Below, one piece after another: positions 46,600 through 56,343 of a stretch of DNA of 64,000 nucleotides; within the stretch, counting starts at the first letter, position 1, and each line of letters opens with the position of its first letter. The translations under genes and the position numbers were made by a program. The notes beneath the pieces are model-generated. The model saw only the letters and a list, made by a program, of their open reading frames with translations. It was not told the DNA's origin and made no database searches. This DNA comes from Ralstonia pickettii (GTDB lineage: Bacteria > Pseudomonadota > Gammaproteobacteria > Burkholderiales > Burkholderiaceae): contig NZ_CP066771.1 in the NCBI RefSeq assembly GCF_016466415.2, forward strand, positions 620,001-684,000, given 5' to 3'.

Positions 46600-47915
46600 T
46601 GCTGCGCCTTCTGTATCGCTGGTTATGGCGCATCGCGCTGCCGTTCGCCCTGCTGCGCCTGTGGTGGCGCGGCCGAAAGGAGCCCGGCTATCGCCAGCAC
46701 GTCGGCGAGCGGCTCGGCTTCTACCCGCCACGCCCGAATCCGGACCGCCCGTTGCTGTGGGTGCATGCCGTGTCCGTTGGCGAGACACGCGCCGCGCAGC
46801 CGCTGATCGATGCGCTGTTGGCGCGCTTTCCCCACCACGCTGTCCTGCTGACGCACATGACGCCGACGGGGCGCCGCACCGGCGCCGAGTTTGCGGTCCA
46901 ACGCAGCGGCCGGGTCATCCAGGCGTATCTGCCGTACGACTTGCCGAGTGCAGTCGATCGGTTTCTGCGTCATTTCCAGCCGCGTCTTGGTTTGCTGATG
47001 GAGACCGAGATCTGGCCGGTGCTGATCGAGCGTGCCTACTCGGCTGGTGTGCCGATGGTGCTCGTCAACGGGCGCCTGTCTGCGCGCAGCCACCGGCGGA
47101 CCGCGCGCCTGGGTGACGCCGCGCGCCAGACGTACGCGCAACTCGCCGCGGTGCTGGCACAGACGCCCGACGATGCTGATCGCTACCGCTCGCTCGGCGT
47201 GCCGCGCGTGCGGGTGACCGGCAACCTGAAGTTCGACATCACGCCGCATGTGGACCAGATCATGGCTGGCCGCGTGCTGCATGATGCGTTGCACGGTCGC
47301 TCAGCATGGGTGGCGGCCAGCACGCGTGAGGGCGAAGAGGCGTTGCTGCTCGACGCATGGCTGGCACATCGCGCGCAGCATGTCGGGCGCCGGCATGCCC
47401 TGCTGATTCTTGTGCCGCGTCATCCGCAGCGCTTTGATGAAGCGGCCCAGGCCGCCGAGCGCGCAGGCCTACGCGTCGTTCGTCGCAGTGCATTGTCGGT
47501 GTCGGCTGCAGGGTTGACGGATTCCGATCGACTTGCCGAGGCCGATGTCTTGCTTGGTGATTCGATGGGCGAGATGGCGCTGTATTACTCAGCTGGCGAA
47601 GTGGCGTTCATTGGCGGTAGCCTGCTTCCGCTCGGTGGGCAGAACTTGATCGAGGCCTGCGCAGTTGGCACGCCCGTGGTCATCGGCCCGCATACATTCA
47701 ACTTCGCGCAGGCAACGCGCGATGCAGTGGCCGCAGGCGCGTGCGCGCAGGTGGCCGATGCTGCCGCGGCCGTACGTGTGATCGACGCGTGGCTGTCCGA
47801 TGCCGATGCGCGCGAAGCCGCATCACGTGCCGCGCTGGCGTTTGCCGCCACACACGGCGGTGCGACGGCGCGCACGGTGGAAGCGGTGGCATCCCTGGTC
47901 TTGCCGACGCTGTAA
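46599..47915 (+). CDS. waaA: 3-deoxy-D-manno-octulosonic acid (Kdo) transferase
   Basis: A 438-residue GT30 enzyme that adds Kdo to lipid IVA. The N-terminal amphipathic anchor (LLYRWLWRIALPFALLRL) leads to WVHAVSVGETRAAQPLI, LLTHMTPTGRRTG, METEIWP and GGSLLPLGGQNLIEACA, all family motifs. It is translated after waaC with a one-base overlap. Confidence 0.95.
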   Translation: MLRLLYRWLWRIALPFALLRLWWRGRKEPGYRQHVGERLGFYPPRPNPDRPLLWVHAVSVGETRAAQPLIDALLARFPHHAVLLTHMTPTGRRTGAEFAVQRSGRVIQAYLPYDLPSAVDRFLRHFQPRLGLLMETEIWPVLIERAYSAGVPMVLVNGRLSARSHRRTARLGDAARQTYAQLAAVLAQTPDDADRYRSLGVPRVRVTGNLKFDITPHVDQIMAGRVLHDALHGRSAWVAASTREGEEALLLDAWLAHRAQHVGRRHALLILVPRHPQRFDEAAQAAERAGLRVVRRSALSVSAAGLTDSDRLAEADVLLGDSMGEMALYYSAGEVAFIGGSLLPLGGQNLIEACAVGTPVVIGPHTFNFAQATRDAVAAGACAQVADAAAAVRVIDAWLSDADAREAASRAALAFAATHGGATARTVEAVASLVLPTL

Positions 47916-47925
47916 CGCTGTGTAC

Positions 47926-47963
47926 GTCCGGCACGAAACGTGCGAACTCATGGCGAGCCGGAC
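47926..47963. repeat. Inverted repeats after waaA
   Basis: GTCCGGC (47926) and GCCGGAC (47957) form a seven-base outer stem, and GCACG-AAA-CGTGC forms an alternative inner hairpin. It may end waaCA transcription, but no T-run follows. Confidence 0.35.
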
Positions 47964-48016
47964 AGACTAATGGCTCTTCGTGTAGTTTGCATTCCGTCAC
48001 CGTTCACGATCCGTTT

Positions 48017-48697
48017 ATGTCCCAATCGAATCGACCCAAGCCGAGCCTGCTGCAAACGCCGCGCCGCGTGGTGCTGACCGCCGCGGCGCTGGCAGCCGTG
48101 ACCGCCGCCACCATCATCGGTGCCGGCTGCATGACGCCAACGCCTTCATCCTCGCCCGCCGCGGCAGCCCCCGCTGCTGCGTCAGCGTCCGCCGCTGCAA
48201 CCAAACAGACTCCTGCCAACGCCGCACCCAATACGGGCCAGGCGTCGCTCGCCCAAGCGCAGGGCGAAGGCCGCTCGCGGTTCGTGCTCGTGCGTTGGCA
48301 AGAGTCGGGCGCTGCGCCCAAGGAATTGCCCTCTGCCGAAGGCGACGACGCTGACCCGGCTGCGCAGCCGATTTCCATCGAATTCAGTGGCGGCCTCGAG
48401 GCCGCCAACGGCGTGGTGTCCGGCTACTCGGGCTGCAATCGCTTCTCGGGGCCGTATGAGAAGCTCGCCTCGGGCATGCGCTTCGGCAACCTGGTGTCGA
48501 CGCGCATGGCATGTGACCCGGCGCGCATGGAGTTGGAAACCGCCTTCCTGGAGGCGCTCAAGTCGCCGTTGGCGACTGTCGGTATGCAGCCCTCGGCCAG
48601 CGGCAAGCAGGGCCGCCAGGTGATCTGGAAGACGACCAGCGGCGCACTGCTGCAGTTTGCCGAACGGCCTTTGCCGCCGCGCGGCCAGACCCACTGA
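48017..48697 (+). CDS. META-domain (HslJ-like) lipoprotein
   Basis: A 226-residue exported protein. A hydrophobic signal (VVLTAAALAAVTAATIIGAG) ends in a cysteine, consistent with lipidation. A long Ala/Pro/Ser linker leads to the META domain: GYSGCNRFSGPYE, FGNLVSTRMACDP and LETAFLEALKSPL, the HslJ family pattern. HslJ relates to heat-inducible novobiocin resistance in E. coli. Its TGA directly abuts the tolC stop on the other strand, with no bases between. Confidence 0.85.
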   Translation: MSQSNRPKPSLLQTPRRVVLTAAALAAVTAATIIGAGCMTPTPSSSPAAAAPAAASASAAATKQTPANAAPNTGQASLAQAQGEGRSRFVLVRWQESGAAPKELPSAEGDDADPAAQPISIEFSGGLEAANGVVSGYSGCNRFSGPYEKLASGMRFGNLVSTRMACDPARMELETAFLEALKSPLATVGMQPSASGKQGRQVIWKTTSGALLQFAERPLPPRGQTH

Positions 48698-50164
48698 TCA
48701 GCGCTTGGCGGATTTGCCGGCAGGTTTGGCCGATTCAGATTTGGCGCTTGCCGGTGGTAACGCCGTGATATCGCTCGAGCCGTTGGCCGTGAGCAGCGTG
48801 TTCACCTGAATCACGTCTGCCTCGGTCAACGAGCCGGCAGCAGACTTCAGCCGCAGCCCATTGACAATGGTGTCGTAACGCGCCCGTGCCAGATCGCGGC
48901 GTGCCTGAAAGAGCTGCGCCTGCGAATTCAGCACATCGGTGCCGATGCGTACGCCCACACCGTAGGCGAGCTGATTGGAGTCGTACGCCGTGCGCGCCGA
49001 CAGCTCGGCCGCTTCCAGCGCTTTCACCTGCGCAAGTCCGGCAATGACGCCGATATAGGCTTGCCGCACACCTTGTTCGGCAGAACGGCGGGCGAACTCA
49101 AGATCGTTTGCGGCCTTGGTTTCCAGCGCGATGTTCTCACGCACGCGCGACTGGATCGCACCGCCCGCAAAGATCGGGATCGACACCTGCACGCCAATCT
49201 GTGAACTGTCGAAGCGCGCGCCGCCCGGCAGCGACGGCAGGTATTGGTTGCCGCTGGCATTGGTGTGGCCGGTCTGCGCCACGAGGTCGATCGAAGGCAG
49301 GTGGCCCGCGGTGGCCTTCTTCACATCGCGCTCGGCACTTTGCAGGTTGTATTGCGCCAGTGCCACCTGCAGGTTGCTGCTGCGCGCCTGATCCACCCAA
49401 GGTTCTGCTGAAGCGGGCTCCGGCTGGGGGATCGTGACGCCCGGGCGCACGCCGGCCAGCGTGCCAACAGGCTCCCCGATGATCTGCTTGAGCGCCGACT
49501 GCTTGATCTCGAAGTCGCTGCGTGCGGCGATGACGCTGGCGTCGATCGCGTCGCGGCGGGCCTGCGCGTCGTTCGCGTCGGTGATGTTGGCGTTGCCGAC
49601 GTCAAAGTTGCGGCGCGCCTGTTCGTACTGCTGTTGGATGGCATCGCGCTGCGCGGTGGCGAGCTGCAGCGTGTCCTGCGCGTTGAGCACGTCAAAGTAG
49701 GCCTGTGCCGTGCGCGTGATGAGATCGAGTTGCGCTTGCGCGAGCGAAGCCTCGGCGGCCTGCGCAGCGATTTCGCCTTGCTTGTAGGTTTCCCACCTGT
49801 CCCAGCGGAAGAGCGGCTGCGACAGCGACAGCGTCCAGCCCGTCGAAGAGAACGTCTTGTTGAATTCAGCCGGGGCGTTTTGATCGAAGATGATGCGCGT
49901 GGAACTCCAGGCGCCGCCAATTTGCGGCAGCAGACCGGCGCGGCCTTGCGTGAGCTTTTCGCGTTGCGCCAGCGACTGCGCGCGCGCCGATGCGAATTGC
50001 GGATCGTTGGCCAGCGCGGCGCGGTAGGCGGAGAGAAGGTCGGTTGCAGCGGCCGTGTTCGGTTGGGACTGCGCCCACGCGAACATCGGCATCATCGAAC
50101 AGCACAGCACAACAAGCGAACCGCGCGCGGCCATCCGCGTACGGCTACTGCGAGCAACAGTCAT
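48698..50164 (-). CDS. tolC: TolC-family outer membrane efflux protein
   Basis: A 488-residue TolC/OEP protein. The signal peptide ends near MFAWAQS; two structural repeats carry long coiled-coil helices (SLAQREKLTQGRAGLLPQIG and NIALETKAANDLEFARRSAE among them). This makes the outer-membrane and periplasmic tunnel of tripartite pumps and type I secretion. The ATG at 50164 follows GGGGGC. A rhodanese, pcm-like gene and tetR lie upstream on the same strand. Confidence 0.93.
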   Translation of the reverse strand: MTVARSSRTRMAARGSLVVLCCSMMPMFAWAQSQPNTAAATDLLSAYRAALANDPQFASARAQSLAQREKLTQGRAGLLPQIGGAWSSTRIIFDQNAPAEFNKTFSSTGWTLSLSQPLFRWDRWETYKQGEIAAQAAEASLAQAQLDLITRTAQAYFDVLNAQDTLQLATAQRDAIQQQYEQARRNFDVGNANITDANDAQARRDAIDASVIAARSDFEIKQSALKQIIGEPVGTLAGVRPGVTIPQPEPASAEPWVDQARSSNLQVALAQYNLQSAERDVKKATAGHLPSIDLVAQTGHTNASGNQYLPSLPGGARFDSSQIGVQVSIPIFAGGAIQSRVRENIALETKAANDLEFARRSAEQGVRQAYIGVIAGLAQVKALEAAELSARTAYDSNQLAYGVGVRIGTDVLNSQAQLFQARRDLARARYDTIVNGLRLKSAAGSLTEADVIQVNTLLTANGSSDITALPPASAKSESAKPAGKSAKR

Positions 50165-50279
50165 AAAGCCCCCGAGCGAGGAGGAAACGTTCGCGTTCGG
50201 AAGGCAGCGCGGGCGCGTCAGACCCTGTTCAGTGCCTGTGGCGCGTGAACAGGGCTTTGCCCGGCGGCGGCTTCCCCAA

Positions 50280-50612
50280 TCAGTACGTCGCCATCTGCGG
50301 GTCCACCTGGTTAGCCCAGGCATGGACGCCGCCTTGCAGGTTGTAGACGCGCGCAGCATCAAAGCCGGCACGTTGAATCAGAAACTGCGCAACCTGCGCG
50401 CTGCGTCCGCCGTGGTGGCAGATGCAGACGATGTCTTGGTCAGCATTCAGCTCGCTGGCACGTACCGGGATCTGGTCCATCGGGATGTGCGTGATGCCGG
50501 GAATGGCACAGATTTCCACCTCCTCCGTCCAGCGCACGTCGAGCAGGACGGGCTTAGCGCGCGATGCGTCGGCGAGCCATTGGGCGAGGGTGGTGGGAGC
50601 GAGCTGCTGCAT
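50280..50612 (-). CDS. Single-domain rhodanese
   Basis: A 110-residue sulfurtransferase-fold protein. The active-site cysteine C65 lies in CHHGGRS, and LLDVRWTEEVEICAIPGITHIP is the usual N-terminal part. It would handle sulfane sulfur or persulfide in the cytoplasm. The start MQQLAP fits the fold; an in-frame upstream extension to 50666 lacks support. Confidence 0.9.
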   Translation of the reverse strand: MQQLAPTTLAQWLADASRAKPVLLDVRWTEEVEICAIPGITHIPMDQIPVRASELNADQDIVCICHHGGRSAQVAQFLIQRAGFDAARVYNLQGGVHAWANQVDPQMATY

Positions 50613-50634
50613 GATGATTGGGGGCCGAGAGGGA

Positions 50635-51285
50635 TCAGAAGCGGAAGGACGACGGCGCGGGAACACCCACCAGCGGCGTCACATACGTCTCGAACAGGTT
50701 GCGCGTCTGATATTCGGTGTTGGAGATGCGCGTGATGAGCTGCGCTTCCATGACCGGCGCGCCGCCCACGAAGATCGACAGGCGGCCACCCACCTTGAGC
50801 TGCTTGAGCAGCGCTTCCGGCACGGCGGGCACCGAGCCCGACACGCAGATCACGTCGTACAGGCCTTCGCCCCAACCTTGCGCGCCGCTGGCTTCCACCA
50901 CGTCGACGTTGGTCACGCCATTGCGCGAGAGATTGTCGCGGGCGAAGGCCACGAGTTCCGGCACGATGTCCAGCGTGGTGACCTGGCGGCCGCGATGGGC
51001 CAGCAGGGCGGCCATGTAGCCCGAACCGGCGCCCACTTCCAGCACGTCTTCGTGCTTGCGCACAGCCAGCTCCTGCAGCACGCGAGCTTCAACGCGCGGT
51101 GCCAGCATGTTCTGGCCGCCGGCCAGCGGGATCTCCATGTCGACGAAAGCCAGCGCGCGGTAGGCCTCGGGCACGTAGTGTTCGCGCTTGACGACGCTGA
51201 GCAGGTCGAGAACGTCGGTATCGAGCACGTCCCAAGGACGGATTTGCTGCTCGATCATGTTGAACCGGGATTTTTCGATGTCCAT
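50635..51285 (-). CDS. Protein-L-isoaspartate O-methyltransferase family protein
   Basis: A 216-residue SAM-dependent methyltransferase of the PCMT family. SRFNMIEQQIRPWDVLD and EHYVPEAYRALAFVD at the N-terminus, AGGQNMLAPRVEARVLQEL, and the SAM motif VLEVGAGSGYMAALLA are present. It may repair isoaspartyl residues; some relatives next to tolC have unknown targets. The ATG at 51285 is seven bases after AAGG, better than the ATG six bases upstream. Confidence 0.85.
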   Translation of the reverse strand: MDIEKSRFNMIEQQIRPWDVLDTDVLDLLSVVKREHYVPEAYRALAFVDMEIPLAGGQNMLAPRVEARVLQELAVRKHEDVLEVGAGSGYMAALLAHRGRQVTTLDIVPELVAFARDNLSRNGVTNVDVVEASGAQGWGEGLYDVICVSGSVPAVPEALLKQLKVGGRLSIFVGGAPVMEAQLITRISNTEYQTRNLFETYVTPLVGVPAPSSFRF

Positions 51286-51380
51286 GGGCATGCCTTCCAC
51301 GCGGAGCGAGTGATGCAAATGAGGGTTTGACGACAAACCCGGCATTTTAGCAAGTCCGGAGGACATTCCGGCAGACGTTG

Positions 51381-52148
51381 TCATGACGAGGCGCCTTGAT
51401 CGGGGTTGTTGCCGCCCTCGGGCAAGGGGCGCCACGGTTGCGCGGTGAGGGCGGGTGGTGGCGGAATCACCGCGCCCGTCGCCGGATTGCGTAGCACGCC
51501 GTGCAGCAGCAGTGACACGACGTGGGCGATGAACGCCTTCGGTTCCAGCTCCCGGTGCGAGCAGGGGCCGAACGAATGCTTCCACATCATCAGGAAGATC
51601 ATCGGCGCGACCATGGTCAGCGTGGTGAGGTCGATGTTGACGTCACGGAATTCGCCGCGGGCCATGCCGCGTTCGAGGATGCGCGCGAACAGGCGGTCGC
51701 AGCGGTCGATGACTTCTTCGTGGTAGTACTGCGCCAGGTCGGGAAAGTTGCCCGACTCGGCCATCAGCAGCTTGGTGAGACCCGAAGCCGGCGATTCGCC
51801 GATGAGTTCCCACCAGCCTATCAGGATCTCATGCAGCAGCGCTTCGCTGGTGCCGTCGAAACTGTCGATCAGGGCCTCGCCCTCGGCCAGCGCGGGCACC
51901 AGGTTTTCCTGCACCACGGCCTTGAACAGCTCTTCCTTGTTGGCGAAGTACAGGTACACCGTGCCCTTGGACACGCCGGCCGCCGACGCCACGTCTTCCA
52001 GCCGCGTGGCCGCATAGCCGCGCGCCACGAACAGGTTCAGCGCGGCGGCGACCAGTTCTTGGGGGCGGGCCTCTTTGCGGCGCGTCCAGCGTTTGGAGGA
52101 GGAGTCGGAATCTTGATCGGTCACGGCGGTAGGCGTCAGCCAGCGCAC
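51381..52148 (-). CDS. TetR-family transcriptional regulator
   Basis: A 255-residue regulator. The TetR N-terminal helix-turn-helix is clear ([20 protein letters not shown], then [18 protein letters not shown]), and a long helical ligand-binding domain follows. The C-terminal tail is Pro/Gly-rich. It is the first gene of the pcm-rhodanese-tolC direction and may regulate that efflux set or itself. Start candidates are GTG at 52148 or GTG at 52124. Confidence 0.88.
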   Translation of the reverse strand: MRWLTPTAVTDQDSDSSSKRWTRRKEARPQELVAAALNLFVARGYAATRLEDVASAAGVSKGTVYLYFANKEELFKAVVQENLVPALAEGEALIDSFDGTSEALLHEILIGWWELIGESPASGLTKLLMAESGNFPDLAQYYHEEVIDRCDRLFARILERGMARGEFRDVNIDLTTLTMVAPMIFLMMWKHSFGPCSHRELEPKAFIAHVVSLLLHGVLRNPATGAVIPPPPALTAQPWRPLPEGGNNPDQGASS

Positions 52149-52304
52149 GAGATCACTGACTCACGGATAACTTACTTTTCGGTCATTAATGTACGCATGC
52201 CGCAAGGGTGGGTCAAGCGGCATCGGCATTGTCAATCAGACCGGGCCTCGATTGTGCTGGTGCACAATAGCGGTTTCCGCCCTGATTTCACCCGCTTGGA
52301 CAGC
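52149..52304. promoter_or_regulatory. Divergent tetR/ykgJ-like promoter region
   Basis: This short AT-richer stretch includes a CATTAATG palindrome at 52184-52191 next to TTTTCGGT, a plausible autoregulatory operator for the TetR gene. No operator family is assigned. Confidence 0.35.
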
Positions 52305-52562
52305 ATGGACTGTCGACCTCACTGCGGCGCGTGCTGCATCGCGCCTTCCATTTCCAGCCCCATTCCTGGCATGCCGAACGGCAAGCCGGCCGGCGTGCGC
52401 TGTGCGCAACTGGATGACGCCAACGGTTGCCGGATTTTCGGCCAGCCGGAACGTCCGGCGGTGTGCGGCAGCCTGCAGCCCGCGCCCGACATGTGCGGAG
52501 GCTCGGCCACGCATGCCATGCAGTTCCTGACCCGACTTGAACTCGCTACCGCAGCGCACTGA
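52305..52562 (+). CDS. YkgJ-family cysteine cluster protein
   Basis: An 85-residue protein with the CxxHCGxCC-like start [15 protein letters not shown] and further cysteines near residues 33, 42, 54 and 64. This is the UPF0153/CxxCxxCC pattern, believed to bind zinc or an iron-sulfur cluster. The role is unknown. It is coupled to a DUF1439 lipoprotein gene six bases on. Confidence 0.85.
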   Translation: MDCRPHCGACCIAPSISSPIPGMPNGKPAGVRCAQLDDANGCRIFGQPERPAVCGSLQPAPDMCGGSATHAMQFLTRLELATAAH

Positions 52563-52568
52563 ACTGTC

Positions 52569-53162
52569 ATGACCGATTCCACGAAACCCGCTGTCCGCTC
52601 CAACCGCGTCCGCTGGTGGGCGGGTGCGGTCGCTGCTGCAGTGGCGGTTGCCGTCACGCTCGTGGCTTGCATGCCGACCGGCTGGACCGGTGACGGCTAC
52701 ACCTTTTCCCGCGGCCAGATGCAGGACGCGCTGGCGCACAAGTTTCCGTTCCAGCGGCGCTTTCTCGGCTTCTTTGACGTGACGCTGTCGAACCCGCAGG
52801 TGTCGCTCGACCCCGCGCGCAATCGCATCGCCATCCAGGCAGATGCCGTGGTGGAAAGCGGCCTGTTCCGCCAGCCGCTGACAGGGCCGCTGGCCGTCTC
52901 CAGCGGCTTGCATTACGACCCGCCCACGCATTCGATCCGACTGAATCAGCCCAGTGTTGATCGCTTCGATCTGCAGAACGTGCCCGGCGGTATCGGTCCG
53001 CAGATCAGCTCGATCGGTTCGTTGATTGCGGGCCAGTTGCTCAATGACTACGCCGTCTACACGTTCAAGCCCGACCAGCTGAAAGTGGCCGGCATTGCGG
53101 TCGAGCCCGGTACAATCACAGTTTTGCCCGAAGGTGTGCACGTTCAAGCCAAGCGGCCCTGA
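52569..53162 (+). CDS. DUF1439 lipoprotein
   Basis: A 197-residue lipoprotein. A hydrophobic stretch AAAVAVAVTLVAC gives the lipobox, and the rest is a BPI-like DUF1439 fold (YTFSRGQMQDALAHKFPFQR, VTLSNPQVSLDPARNRIAIQ, GTITVLPEGVHV). Similar E. coli YceB is of unknown function. It follows the YkgJ-like gene and precedes uppP. Confidence 0.85.
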   Translation: MTDSTKPAVRSNRVRWWAGAVAAAVAVAVTLVACMPTGWTGDGYTFSRGQMQDALAHKFPFQRRFLGFFDVTLSNPQVSLDPARNRIAIQADAVVESGLFRQPLTGPLAVSSGLHYDPPTHSIRLNQPSVDRFDLQNVPGGIGPQISSIGSLIAGQLLNDYAVYTFKPDQLKVAGIAVEPGTITVLPEGVHVQAKRP

Positions 53163-53213
53163 ATCTGCAGCACGCCCAGCGCTTCGTTTTCTTCTTCCTT
53201 CTTTGCCTACTGC

Positions 53214-54095
53214 ATGGACATCGCACTCGCCATCAAAGCGCTGATTCTCGGCATCGTCGAAGGCCTGACCGAGTTCCTTCCCATTTCCAGCACCGGCCAC
53301 CTGATCCTCGCTGGCCAACTGCTCGACTTCAATGACGAAAAAGGCAAGATCTTCGAGATCGTGATCCAGTTCGGTGCCATCCTGGCGGTGTGCTGGGAGT
53401 TCCGTCACAAGATCATCGACGTGATCAAGGGGCTGCCGAATGATCCGCGTCAGCAGCGTTTTGCGATCAACGTGATCGTGGCGACGATTCCCGCGATCAC
53501 GCTTGCGCTGATCTTCGGCAAAGCGATCAAGGCGCATCTGTTCAACCCGATTGTGGTGGCGTCGGCGTTCATCATTGGCGGCTTTGTGATCCTGTGGGCC
53601 GAATGGCGCGAACGTCATCGCGGCGAGACACATGACCCGCGCGCCAATGCACTGCTCGAAGCCGCCAAGGCTGGCGCGCCGCGCATTGAAACGCTGGACG
53701 ACCTGCGCATCTCCGACGCCATCAAGGTGGGTTTCGCGCAGTGCTTCGCGCTGATTCCGGGCACGTCGCGCTCCGGCTCGACCATCATCGGCGGCCTGCT
53801 GTTTGGGCTGTCGCGCAAGGTGGCGACGGAGTTCTCGTTTTTCCTGGCGATTCCCGTGATTTTCGGTGCGACGGTGTACGAGCTGTACAAGTCGCGTGCG
53901 CTGCTGTCGGCCGATGATCTGTCGATCTTCGCCGTGGGGTTTGTGGCCGCATTCATCTCCGCGTTCTTCTGCGTGCGCTGGCTGCTGAAGTTCATTGCCA
54001 CGCATGATTTTCGCGGTTTTGCTTGGTACCGGATCATCTTCGGCATCATCGTGCTGGTGACGGCTTATACGCACCTCATCGCCTGGCAAGCCTGA
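53214..54095 (+). CDS. uppP: Undecaprenyl-diphosphatase
   Basis: A 293-residue BacA/UppP integral enzyme that recycles undecaprenyl pyrophosphate for peptidoglycan and O-antigen assembly. The catalytic [15 protein letters not shown] and [10 protein letters not shown] motifs are intact, and about eight hydrophobic segments are seen. Its substrate links it to the O-antigen genes, though it is about 8 kb away and probably separately transcribed. Confidence 0.96.
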   Translation: MDIALAIKALILGIVEGLTEFLPISSTGHLILAGQLLDFNDEKGKIFEIVIQFGAILAVCWEFRHKIIDVIKGLPNDPRQQRFAINVIVATIPAITLALIFGKAIKAHLFNPIVVASAFIIGGFVILWAEWRERHRGETHDPRANALLEAAKAGAPRIETLDDLRISDAIKVGFAQCFALIPGTSRSGSTIIGGLLFGLSRKVATEFSFFLAIPVIFGATVYELYKSRALLSADDLSIFAVGFVAAFISAFFCVRWLLKFIATHDFRGFAWYRIIFGIIVLVTAYTHLIAWQA

Positions 54096-54120
54096 GCTAC
54101 AGGCGAGCAATTCCCTTCCT

Positions 54121-54141
54121 CGGTGCGAGGCTTTCGCACCG
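54121..54141 (+). terminator. Hairpin after uppP
   Basis: A perfect eight-base stem (CGGTGCGA with TCGCACCG) encloses loop GGCTT, 25 bases after the uppP stop. No T-run follows, so it is a weak or factor-dependent terminator. Confidence 0.4.
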
Positions 54142-54214
54142 TCTGCACGATCGGGCGGATTCGGACACACTGGCGGTTTCTTTAGCCAGCCGCTGACAGC
54201 CGAATCTCCCGATC

Positions 54215-55327
54215 ATGAGTGCTCTCTTCCAGCCTTTCTCCCTGCGCGGTCTCACGCTTGAGAACCGCATCGTCATTTCGCCGATGTGCCAGTACTCGGC
54301 CGACAACGGCCAAGCCACGGCGTGGCACCACACGCATCTGGGCAGCCTGTCGCTTTCGGGCGCCGGATTGCTGATGATCGAGGCGACCGCGGTGTCGCCA
54401 GAAGGCCGCATCACGAACGGCTGCCTGGGTTTGTGGGACGACGCGACCGAAGCCGCGCTTGAGCGCACGCTGGCTGCCATTCGCCAGAATGCGTTGGTGC
54501 CGATCGGCATGCAGATCGCGCACGCGGGCCGCAAGGCTTCGAGCGCTCGGCCTTGGGAAGGCGGAGCGTTGCTGGCGCTCGATGCCGGCGGCTGGGAAAC
54601 GATGGGTCCCTCCCCGCTGCCACAGCGCCCTGAAGAGCGCCCCCCGCGCGAAATGACCGATGCGGACCTCGCCCGCGTGCGCGATCAATTTGTCGATACC
54701 GCGCGTCGGGCTGTGCGCTTGGGCCTATCGGCCATCGAACTGCATGCCGCACACGGCTATCTGCTGCACGAATTCCTGTCGCCGATTGCCAATCAGCGCA
54801 CCGATGCCTTTGGCGGTTCACGCGAAAACCGCATGCGTTATCCGCTGGAGATTTTCGATGCGGTGCGCGCAGTGGTGCCGGACAACATCCCCGTGGGCGT
54901 GCGCGTGTCGGCCACCGATTGGGTGGAGGGCGGCTGGACGCCGGAAGATTCGGTGGCATTTGCGCAGGCACTGCGTGCCCGCGGCTGCGATTGGATCGAT
55001 GCGTCGTCGGGCGGTGTGTCGCCGCTGCAGCAGATTCCGCTGTCGACGGGCTATCAGGTGCCGTTTGCCGAGAAGATCCGAAACGAGGCCGACATTCCGA
55101 CCATCGCCGTCGGCCTCATCAACGAAGCGCATGAGGCTGAGGCCATCGTTGCGCAAGGGCGCGCGGACTTGGTCGCTGTCGGCCGGGCCTTCCTCTACAA
55201 CCCGCACTGGGCCTGGGCGGCGGCCGCTGAGCTGGGCGCGACAGTCAAGGCGCCGCCGCAATACTGGCGCGCCTTCCCGCGCCACGCCAAGAACCTCTTC
55301 GGCGATACGCATTTCGGCGCACGCTGA
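54215..55327 (+). CDS. Old Yellow Enzyme family NADH:flavin oxidoreductase
   Basis: A 370-residue TIM-barrel FMN enzyme of the YqjM-like class. ENRIVISPMCQYSADNG (with the cysteine that tunes the flavin), WHHTHLGSLSLSGAGLLMIEAT, HAAHGYLLHEFLSPIANQRTD and VGRAFLYNPHWAW are typical. It reduces activated C=C bonds in enones or nitro groups. The physiological substrate is unknown. It lies between uppP and the convergent trmB. Confidence 0.93.
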   Translation: MSALFQPFSLRGLTLENRIVISPMCQYSADNGQATAWHHTHLGSLSLSGAGLLMIEATAVSPEGRITNGCLGLWDDATEAALERTLAAIRQNALVPIGMQIAHAGRKASSARPWEGGALLALDAGGWETMGPSPLPQRPEERPPREMTDADLARVRDQFVDTARRAVRLGLSAIELHAAHGYLLHEFLSPIANQRTDAFGGSRENRMRYPLEIFDAVRAVVPDNIPVGVRVSATDWVEGGWTPEDSVAFAQALRARGCDWIDASSGGVSPLQQIPLSTGYQVPFAEKIRNEADIPTIAVGLINEAHEAEAIVAQGRADLVAVGRAFLYNPHWAWAAAAELGATVKAPPQYWRAFPRHAKNLFGDTHFGAR

Positions 55328-55352
55328 CTCGCGCGAGCGTGCGCGGACGTGG

Positions 55353-56126
55353 CTAGCCGCGCTTGCGGAAGACCACGTCCCACACGCCGTGCCCGAGGCG
55401 CAGGCCGCGTTTCTCGAACTTGGTGACAGGGCGGTAGTCGGGGCGCGGTGCAAAGCCGTCGGCGGTGTTTTCCAGCGTCGGCTCGGACGACAGCACCTCC
55501 AGCATCTGGTGGGCGTATTCCTCCCAGTCCGTCGCGCAGTGCAGATAGCCGCCCGGTTTCAGGTGCGCCGCCAGACGTGCGACAAATGGGCTCTGGATCA
55601 GGCGCCGCTTGTTGTGGCGCTTCTTGTGCCAGGGGTCGGGGAAGAACACGTGGATGCCATCCAGCGTACCCTCCGGAATCATCTGCGCCAGCACTTCCAC
55701 GGCATCGTGCGAAACGATACGGATGTTGCCGATTTCGCGTTCGCCGATCAGCTTGAGCAGCGCTCCAACGCCCGGCTCATGCACCTCGACGCCCAGAAAA
55801 TCGTCGTCCGGGCGCAATTGCGCGATGTGCGCGGTGGTTTCACCCATGCCGAAGCCGATCTCGAAGATGCGCTTGGCGCCAGCGCGGGCGAAGGCGGCGT
55901 CCCAGTCCAGCGGCTCCGTGGTGTAGGGCAATTGGAAGCGCGGACCGAGTTCATCGATGGCACGCTGCTGGCCGGTCGACGTACGGCCGGCGCGGCGCAC
56001 GAACGAGCGGATGCGACGCGGGTGGCCGGTTTCCGCACCGCTTTCGGCGCTTTCCGCGGTATGGGTGTCTTGCGATTCCGGCGTGATGTCGTCGGGGCCG
56101 GTGCCCGGCTGTTCGATGGGCTGCAT
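55353..56126 (-). CDS. trmB: tRNA (guanine-N7-)-methyltransferase
   Basis: A 257-residue SAM methyltransferase that makes m7G46 in tRNA. The family-specific [45 protein letters not shown] and [14 protein letters not shown] are present. The N-terminal 60 residues are a variable polar extension. The ATG at 56126 was chosen; an upstream TTG (56153) is less likely. It is convergent with the Old Yellow Enzyme and lies immediately past the tRNA-Gly terminator. Confidence 0.94.
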   Translation of the reverse strand: MQPIEQPGTGPDDITPESQDTHTAESAESGAETGHPRRIRSFVRRAGRTSTGQQRAIDELGPRFQLPYTTEPLDWDAAFARAGAKRIFEIGFGMGETTAHIAQLRPDDDFLGVEVHEPGVGALLKLIGEREIGNIRIVSHDAVEVLAQMIPEGTLDGIHVFFPDPWHKKRHNKRRLIQSPFVARLAAHLKPGGYLHCATDWEEYAHQMLEVLSSEPTLENTADGFAPRPDYRPVTKFEKRGLRLGHGVWDVVFRKRG

Positions 56127-56174
56127 GGAGATCCCGTGCCGGTTGCCCGTCAATGGACGAGGGGCGCGCAGGCA

Positions 56175-56200
56175 ACAAAAAAGCCGCCGAGGGCGGCTTC
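56175..56200 (-). terminator. Intrinsic terminator of the tRNA-Gly transcript
   Basis: On the minus strand AAGCCGCC-CTC-GGCGGCTT forms a perfect eight-base stem and is followed by a run of T residues, starting 13 bases after the encoded CCA. Confidence 0.93.
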
Positions 56201-56211
56201 AGACTGTTCGG

Positions 56212-56285
56212 TGGAGCGGGCGATGGGAATCGAACCCACGGCTCTAGCTTGGGAAGCTAGGGTATTACCATTATACGACGCCCGC
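56212..56285 (-). tRNA. tRNA-Gly(CCC)
   Basis: 74 bases including an encoded CCA. The acceptor arms GCGGGCG/CGCCCGC pair fully. The anticodon stem CTAGC/GCTAG encloses the loop TTCCCAA, giving anticodon CCC for the GGG codon. The T loop is GTGGGTTCGAATCCCAT. It has its own promoter and a strong terminator. Confidence 0.96.
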
Positions 56286-56295
56286 GTAGACTACT

Positions 56296-56325
56296 ATTTT
56301 ACCCGGCTTTGCCCGAGCTTCGCAA
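56296..56325 (-). promoter_or_regulatory. Sigma-70 promoter of tRNA-Gly
   Basis: On the minus strand TTGCGA (-35, 56325-56320) and TAAAAT (-10, 56301-56296) are separated by 18 bases, placing the start site a few bases before the mature tRNA. Confidence 0.75.
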
Positions 56326-56343
56326 ACAGCGCCTGTGGCGGCT

